From Kineosporia corallincola (GTDB lineage: Bacteria > Actinomycetota > Actinomycetes > Actinomycetales > Kineosporiaceae), in NCBI RefSeq assembly GCF_018499875.1, contig NZ_JAHBAY010000012.1:1-64000 (forward strand): 64,000 nt of DNA. Reading direction: 5' to 3'. The notes below the pieces were generated by a model that was not told where the DNA came from, ran no database searches, and saw only the letters and a list, made by a program, of their open reading frames with translations. Shown here in pieces: positions 59,567 to 64,000 of the stretch. Position 1 is the stretch's first letter. Each line of letters starts with the position of its first letter. A program made the translations under genes and the position numbers.

Positions 59567-59582
59567 GTGTCAAAGCTGACAC
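59567..59582. promoter_or_regulatory. Operator-like inverted repeat GTGTCA-N4-TGACAC
   Basis: GTGTCA (59567-59572), AAGC, TGACAC (59577-59582): perfect 6-bp arms. It lies 282 bp upstream of the NRPS operon start. It is a candidate site for the LuxR-type regulator at 40811 or an unlinked one. Confidence 0.55.
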
Positions 59583-59814
59583 CCACGGTCACATCCGAGC
59601 AAGAGCGGCACTCCGCACGTTGATGCACTGCACAAGTGCGTACAACTCAGACAAAACGGTCATGATCAATGGAATGGTCGGTGACACAGCGAGTTTGATG
59701 ATCCACACATGGCCATCTCGCGCCGCCGGCGACGGACCCGGCCGATCGGCCACCGTCGATCACGGCCCGCAATCTTCACCGTTCGTTCAACGTCCCGCAG
59801 ACCACGCGCCAACG

Positions 59815-59842
59815 TTGACATAACCGGACAATCCACTACGCT
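59815..59842 (+). promoter_or_regulatory. Promoter of the MFS exporter
   Basis: TTGACA (59815-59820), 16-bp spacer, TACGCT (59837-59842). Predicted start near 59849 gives a leader of about 110 nt before ATG 59960. Confidence 0.65.
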
Positions 59843-59959
59843 CCTTCGTGGCCTTCCGCTCTCCGGAAGCCCTTCCCCTCCCGTCCGCCCAACCGCCCGT
59901 CCGGTTCTGCCGGAAATTCGGCGCAGGTCGTCCCCGAGCGAATCAGGCGAGGTATCCAG

Positions 59960-61273
59960 ATGGTCGGAACAGACCGCATCGGCACGACGCTGCGGACGTG
60001 GTTCGGCGAACTCGTCCCGGCCCGCGGCCCGGCCCGTCGGCTCGCCGTGCTGACGATCGTGCAGTCCACCGGCTACGGCCTCTTCCTGACCTCGAGCGCG
60101 ATCTTCTTCCGCGAGACGATCGGGCTCAGCACCACCCAGGTCGGCCTGGGGCTGTCGATCGCCGGTCTCGCCGGGCTGCTCCTCACCGTGCCGATCGGGC
60201 GCCTCGCCGACCGGTTCGGGGCCCGGCGGCCGCTGTTCGCCCTCTACGCCGCGCTGATCGTGCTGTTCACCGCCTACTGCGGGGTGACGAACTTCGCCGG
60301 CTTCGTGCTGGTCGCCAGCCTCATCTCGATCTGTGAGACGTCGGTGACCCCGCTGCGTGCCACCCTCACCCACGAGCTGTTCCCGCCCGAGGACCGGGTG
60401 CGGGTCAGCGCCCAGATGCGCAGCCTGCTCAACGTCGGATTCATGGCCGGCGCGGCCGGGGCCGGGGCGGCACTGGCCGTCGGCACCCGCTCTGCCTTCA
60501 TCGCGGTGGTGCTGCTCTCCGCCCTCGGCCACGCGTTCTGCGCCGTGATCGTGTGGCGCCTGGAGCCGGGGCCCGTCCGGGAACCGGTCGCCCCGCATCC
60601 CCACCAGAACCGTTCCGGCCTGCGCGATCTGCGGTTCGTCGGGCTCGCCCTGCTGGCCGGGGTGCTGGAGTTCTACCAGCCGATCCTCACCGTGGCCCTG
60701 CCCCTGTGGATCGTCACCCGCACCGACGCGCCCAACTCGGTGAACGCGGTGATCCTCATGCTCGACACCGTTCTGGTCATCCTGCTCCAGGTCGCCGCCA
60801 GCCGCGGGGCCGAGACCGTGCCCGGCGCCGCCCGCATGCTGCGCCGCTCCGGCCTGGTGCTGGCCCTGTCCTGCGCCGTCTTCGCCACCACGCAGGGTGC
60901 CTCGGCCGCGGTCGCGATCCCGGTTCTGCTGATCGGCACGGTGGTGCTGGTGGTGGGCGAGCTGAGTCAGGCCGCGGGTTCGTGGGGCCTGGCCCTGCAC
61001 CTGCCGCCCCCTGGCAAACAGGGTGAGTACCAGGGGGTCTTCGCCCTGGGCCGCGGCCTCCAGCAGACCACCGGGCCGGCCGTCGTCACCTTCCTGGCCG
61101 TGTCCCAGGGCTGGTGGGGCTGGCTGGTGCTGGGCGTACTGCTGGCCGCCGCCGGGCTGGCCTGCCCGCCGCTCACCCGCTCGGCCCAGGCCGCCCTGGC
61201 CGGCGCCGCTCCGCTCCCGCCGACCCCCAGCCCGGCGGGAGCCGGTGGCACGGCCCCCGAAACCGGCGTCTGA
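59960..61273 (+). CDS. MFS exporter of the cluster product (probable)
   Basis: 437 residues from ATG 59960, with GCGAGG upstream. About 12 TM segments. Motif A reads GRLADRFGARRPLFALYAAL, and the second half resumes near GLALLAGVLEFYQPILTVAL. The N-terminus LAVLTIVQSTGYGLFLTSSA is typical of small drug exporters. It is divergent from the NRPS operon and shares its regulatory region, which supports product export or self-resistance. The C-terminus is Pro/Gly-rich. Confidence 0.85.
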   Translation: MVGTDRIGTTLRTWFGELVPARGPARRLAVLTIVQSTGYGLFLTSSAIFFRETIGLSTTQVGLGLSIAGLAGLLLTVPIGRLADRFGARRPLFALYAALIVLFTAYCGVTNFAGFVLVASLISICETSVTPLRATLTHELFPPEDRVRVSAQMRSLLNVGFMAGAAGAGAALAVGTRSAFIAVVLLSALGHAFCAVIVWRLEPGPVREPVAPHPHQNRSGLRDLRFVGLALLAGVLEFYQPILTVALPLWIVTRTDAPNSVNAVILMLDTVLVILLQVAASRGAETVPGAARMLRRSGLVLALSCAVFATTQGASAAVAIPVLLIGTVVLVVGELSQAAGSWGLALHLPPPGKQGEYQGVFALGRGLQQTTGPAVVTFLAVSQGWWGWLVLGVLLAAAGLACPPLTRSAQAALAGAAPLPPTPSPAGAGGTAPETGV

Positions 61274-61278
61274 GAGCC

Positions 61279-61304
61279 CCGGTTCAGTCCTCCGGCTGAA
61301 CCGG
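61279..61304. terminator. Bidirectional terminator
   Basis: CCGGTTCAG (61279-61287) and CTGAACCGG (61296-61304) are perfect arms with an 8-nt loop. It overlaps the 3' end of the transporter ATPase gene and follows the MFS gene. Confidence 0.7.
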
Positions 61305-62342
61305 CCTGGCCTTCAGCCGTTCCCCGGGCTGGTTCTCCGGGAAGTGGCACGCCACCTGGTGATCCGGTGCGGCCAGGGCCAGCGGCGGCTCCTGCACCGA
61401 GCAGATCTCCTGCGCCTTCCAGCACCGGGTGTGAAAACGGCAGCCCGACGGCGGTTTCAGCGGGCTCGGGGCCTCACCCCGCAGCCGGATGCGCTCCCGG
61501 TCGGCGCGCACGTCCGGGTCGGGCACCGGCACGGCCGACAGCAGCGCGTGCGTGTACGGATGCATCGGCCGCTCGTACAGGCCGTCCCGGTCGGCGATCT
61601 CGACGATCTTGCCGAGATACATCACCGCGACCCGGTCGGAGATGTGACGGACGACGGACAGGTCGTGCGCGATCACCACGTAGGTCAGGCCGAACTCGTT
61701 CTGGAGGTCTTCGAGCAGGTTGATCACCTGCGCCTGGATCGACACGTCCAGGGCCGAGACCGGCTCGTCGGCGATGATCAGCTTGGGCCGCAGGGCGATC
61801 GCCCGGGCCACCCCGATGCGCTGGCGCTGACCGCCGGAGAACTCGTGCGGGTAGCGGTTGTAGTGCTCCGGGTTCAGCCCGACCAGCTTCAGCAGTTCCT
61901 GCACGGCCGGCTTGATCTGGTTCGCCGGCAGCGTCTTGTGCAGCCGGAACGGCGCCCCGACGATCGACCCCACGGTGTGCCGGGGGTTCAGCGACGAGTA
62001 CGGGTCCTGGAAGATCATCTGCACGTCGCGCCGCAGCGGCCGCAGCTGCGCCGTGGACAGGTGCGCCACGTCGCGGCCCTCCAGCGTGATCGAGCCCTCG
62101 GTGGGCTCGTCCAGGCGGGTCAGCAGCCGGCCGGTGGTGGTCTTGCCGCAGCCGGACTCCCCCACCAGGCCCAGGGTCTCGCCCCGGCGCACGCTGAAGT
62201 CGATACCGTCCACGGCCTTCACCGCGGCGACCTCACGGCGGAACAGGGCGCCCCGGTTCACCGGGAAGTGCCGCTTCAGGCCCCTGACGTCGAGCAGGAC
62301 GTCGGTCTGTGTGCTGGTCTCTTCGACCGTCGGCGTACTCAC
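61284..62342 (-). CDS. Peptide ABC transporter ATP-binding protein, OppF/DppF type
   Basis: 352 residues from GTG 62342, with GGAGGAGG upstream and GTGA overlap with the oppD-like gene. Walker [14 protein letters not shown]-loop [17 protein letters not shown], signature [17 protein letters not shown], Walker [16 protein letters not shown]-loop VIAHDLSVV. The C-terminal oligopeptide-transporter extension has the Cys cluster [14 protein letters not shown]. It energises peptide import together with the OppD-like ATPase. Confidence 0.93.
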   Translation of the reverse strand: MSTPTVEETSTQTDVLLDVRGLKRHFPVNRGALFRREVAAVKAVDGIDFSVRRGETLGLVGESGCGKTTTGRLLTRLDEPTEGSITLEGRDVAHLSTAQLRPLRRDVQMIFQDPYSSLNPRHTVGSIVGAPFRLHKTLPANQIKPAVQELLKLVGLNPEHYNRYPHEFSGGQRQRIGVARAIALRPKLIIADEPVSALDVSIQAQVINLLEDLQNEFGLTYVVIAHDLSVVRHISDRVAVMYLGKIVEIADRDGLYERPMHPYTHALLSAVPVPDPDVRADRERIRLRGEAPSPLKPPSGCRFHTRCWKAQEICSVQEPPLALAAPDHQVACHFPENQPGERLKARPVQPED

Positions 62343-63412
62343 AGCCGCGGTGACACCTCCTCCGCCCACAACTGGCGGCGCTTGGACGACGAAAGATGGC
62401 ACGCCACGCTGTGTCCCGGTTGACCCGGCACGGCGAGCAGCTCGGGCACCTCGGTCAGCGCCCGGCCGTCGGTCTGGTCGTCATAGGGGCAGCGCGGGTT
62501 GAACGCACACCCGGTGGGCAGGTTGATCAGGCTCGGCGGGGACCCCGGCACCGGCAGCAGCCGCTCGGCGCGCAGCCGGTCCATGCGCGGCATCGAGCTG
62601 AGAAGTCCCCAGGTGTAGGGGTGTTCGGGGGCGTGGAAGATGTCCCGCACCGGCGCGTGCTCGACCGCCTTGCCGCCGTACATCACCAGCACGTCGTCGG
62701 CCAGCTCGGCGATCACCCCGAGGTCGTGGGTGATCATGATGACCGCCGACCCGAACTCCTTCTGGAGCCCGCGGATCAGGTCGAGGATCTCGGCCTGCAC
62801 GGTCACGTCGAGCGCCGTGGTCGGCTCGTCGGCGATCAGCAGCTCCGGGTCGCAGGCCAGCGCCATCGCGATCATCGCGCGCTGCCGCATACCGCCGGAG
62901 AACTGGTGCGGGTAGTCGTCCACCCGCGACGCCGGCTCCGGGATGCCGACCCGGCCGAGCAGGTCGACGGCGTGCTGCCGGGCGGCCTTCCTGCTCACGT
63001 CGTTGTACAGCCGGTACGCCTCGACGATCTGGGCACCGACCTTGAAGTACGGGTGCAGCGACGACAGCGGGTCCTGGAAGATCATCGCCATCTTGCGGCC
63101 CCGCAGCCGGCGCACGAAATCCGCCGGGGCGCGGACCAGCTCGTCGCCGTCCAGCCAGATCTCGCCGGAGACGCGGGCGTTCGTGGTGCGGTGCAGGCCC
63201 ATGATGCCCAGGCTGGACACGCTCTTGCCCGACCCGGACTCGCCGACGATGCCCAGCGTGCGGCCGCGCTCCAGCGAGAAGCTCACTCCGTCGACGGATT
63301 TCACCAGCCCGTCGTCGGTGGGGAAGTGGATCCGCAGGTCCTTCACCTCGAGGAAGGGCCGCTGCGCCACCGTGGCCTGCCCGGCCGTCTGCTCAGCCGT
63401 CTGCTCAGCCAT
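62339..63412 (-). CDS. Peptide ABC transporter ATP-binding protein, OppD/DppD type
   Basis: 357 residues from ATG 63412, directly after the permease stop. Walker [14 protein letters not shown]-loop [17 protein letters not shown], signature [17 protein letters not shown], Walker [16 protein letters not shown]-loop MITHDLGVI. The C-terminal extension contains [11 protein letters not shown] and ends with [10 protein letters not shown]. Second ATPase of the same operon. Confidence 0.93.
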   Translation of the reverse strand: MAEQTAEQTAGQATVAQRPFLEVKDLRIHFPTDDGLVKSVDGVSFSLERGRTLGIVGESGSGKSVSSLGIMGLHRTTNARVSGEIWLDGDELVRAPADFVRRLRGRKMAMIFQDPLSSLHPYFKVGAQIVEAYRLYNDVSRKAARQHAVDLLGRVGIPEPASRVDDYPHQFSGGMRQRAMIAMALACDPELLIADEPTTALDVTVQAEILDLIRGLQKEFGSAVIMITHDLGVIAELADDVLVMYGGKAVEHAPVRDIFHAPEHPYTWGLLSSMPRMDRLRAERLLPVPGSPPSLINLPTGCAFNPRCPYDDQTDGRALTEVPELLAVPGQPGHSVACHLSSSKRRQLWAEEVSPRL

Positions 63413-64000
63413 CTAGAGCCTCACCCTCGGGTCGATCACGGCGTACAGAATGTCGACGACCAGGTTGGCCAGCACCACGAAGGTCGCCGCCAGCATGGTC
63501 ACGCCGAGCACCTTGGGCAGGTCGTTGCTCGACAGCGCCTGCACCGTGTAGGTGCCGAGACCGGGCAGCGAGAAGGTCGATTCGGTGAGGATGGCACCGC
63601 CGATCAGCAGCCCCAGGTCGAGGCCGAAGATGGTGAGCACCGGGGTGAGGGTGGAGCGCAGCGCGTGCTTCAGCACCACGGTGCGCTCGGGCAGGCCCTT
63701 CGCCCGGGCGGTGCGGATGTAGTCCTCGTTCATCGTCTCGAGCATGCCCGCCCGGGTCAGCCGGGCGTACCCGGCCGCGTAGAGGAAGGACAGCGTGATC
63801 CAGGGCAGGATCAGGTCGTAGGCCCACTCGGCCGGATTCTCCAGCAGCGGCGTGTAACTGCCGCCGCCGGGGAAGATGCCGAGCGTGTAGCTGAACACCG
63901 AAAGGGCCAGCAGGCCAGTGAAGAACACCGGCAGCGACACCCCGGCCAGGGCAACCGCCATCGCCGCCCGGTCGAACACGGTGCCCCGGCGCAGCGCCGA
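63413..64000 (-). CDS. Peptide ABC transporter permease, DppB type (N-terminus outside window)
   Basis: The reading frame is open to base 64000, so about a third to half of the protein lies beyond. Visible sequence begins SALRRGTVFDRAAMAVALAG and includes SLPVFFTGLLALSVF, RAKGLPERTVVLKHALRSTL (the EAA loop that contacts the ATPases) and the family ending YAVIDPRVRL. An inner-membrane channel subunit for di- or oligopeptides. The substrate-binding protein and second permease are presumably upstream. Confidence 0.9.
   Translation of the reverse strand, partial: SALRRGTVFDRAAMAVALAGVSLPVFFTGLLALSVFSYTLGIFPGGGSYTPLLENPAEWAYDLILPWITLSFLYAAGYARLTRAGMLETMNEDYIRTARAKGLPERTVVLKHALRSTLTPVLTIFGLDLGLLIGGAILTESTFSLPGLGTYTVQALSSNDLPKVLGVTMLAATFVVLANLVVDILYAVIDPRVRL

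Larger units (their letters stand above)
59286..59959. other. Divergent control region of the cluster and exporter
   Basis: 674 bp with no gene and a clear fall in GC, spanning the starts of the NRPS operon (-) and the MFS gene (+). It contains a 16-bp perfect operator-like inverted repeat (59567-59582) and a clear plus-strand promoter (59815-59842). The minus-strand promoter is not certain: TTGACA is formed on the minus strand at 59573-59568 within the inverted repeat, but a good -10 does not follow. Confidence 0.7.
39458..61273. other. Hybrid NRPS-PKS biosynthetic gene cluster
   Basis: Core: twelve minus-strand genes from 59285 to 41799 with near-zero spacing, plus a LuxR-type regulator (40811, +), RidA-like protein, methyltransferase and a divergent MFS gene (59960, +). 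The operon has two A domains, two C domains, one KS, four assembly-line carrier domains, a discrete ACP and the FkbH/I/J/K set. There is no AT, KR or epimerisation domain. Boundaries are judged from function and spacing; the methyltransferase and RidA genes may be outsiders. Confidence 0.85.

Noticed and set aside
59544-59573. Minus-strand promoter of the NRPS operon using TTGACA inside the inverted repeat
   Set aside because: The position 17 bp downstream reads GAGTTC or similar, not a usable -10; promoter left unassigned.

Overview
The window is high-GC DNA from a soil- or plant-associated actinomycete. Evidence for this is the overlapping GTG/ATG-start operons, the WhiB, HelD and RGG-tailed Tex proteins, and a large NRPS/PKS locus. 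The genus cannot be fixed from sequence reading alone.

Region 1 (about 1-11240) is the early region of a temperate phage, visibly less GC-rich than the rest. A repressor-like gene (10670-11125, +) faces a strong promoter that drives one long minus-strand operon from 10475 down to the window edge. Almost every junction in it is an ATGA or GTGA overlap. It encodes an HTH regulator, a RecE-like PD-(D/E)XK nuclease with a probable annealing protein, a DnaQ-like exonuclease, WhiB, RusA, a C5-cytosine methyltransferase and an HTH replication-type protein whose gene carries 21-bp palindromic iterons. It also encodes many small orphan proteins and, at the edge, an octapeptide-repeat protein. Four copies of a 20-bp operator-like motif are scattered through it. 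The element ends inside the host lon gene: only the C-terminal part of Lon (11241-12302) follows.

Region 2 (12300-39400) is chromosomal. It holds a NarL-type two-component pair, a CBM-like secreted protein, HrpB and HelD helicases, a GNAT, TetR/MFS and ArsR/MFS efflux pairs with visible operators, a RipA-family membrane protein and gamma-glutamyltransferase. It also holds an ADP-forming acyl-CoA-synthetase relative lacking its phosphohistidine loop, a further TetR and MFS, Tex, an inositol-phosphatase-family enzyme, a MurL-like PP-loop protein, a BKACE protein and a secreted pectinesterase.

Region 3 (about 39460-61270) is a hybrid NRPS-PKS gene cluster. Twelve minus-strand genes (59285 to 41799) run almost without gaps: A-PCP, C-PCP-C-PCP, KS-ACP-thioester reductase, then FkbK, FkbJ, FkbI, a KAS III-like protein, FkbH, a stand-alone A domain, a luciferase-like monooxygenase, a second KAS III-like protein and a type II thioesterase. 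FkbH/I/J/K make hydroxy- or methoxymalonyl-ACP, yet no acyltransferase domain exists anywhere in the locus. The simplest reading is a short peptide (first residue Val-like by a hand-read A-domain code), extended once with an oxygenated C2 unit and released reductively as an aldehyde or alcohol. A LuxR-type regulator, a RidA-family protein lacking the usual Arg, a class I methyltransferase and a divergent MFS exporter flank it.

Region 4 (61280-64000) is the end of a Dpp/Opp-type peptide ABC transporter operon, with the permease cut by the window edge.
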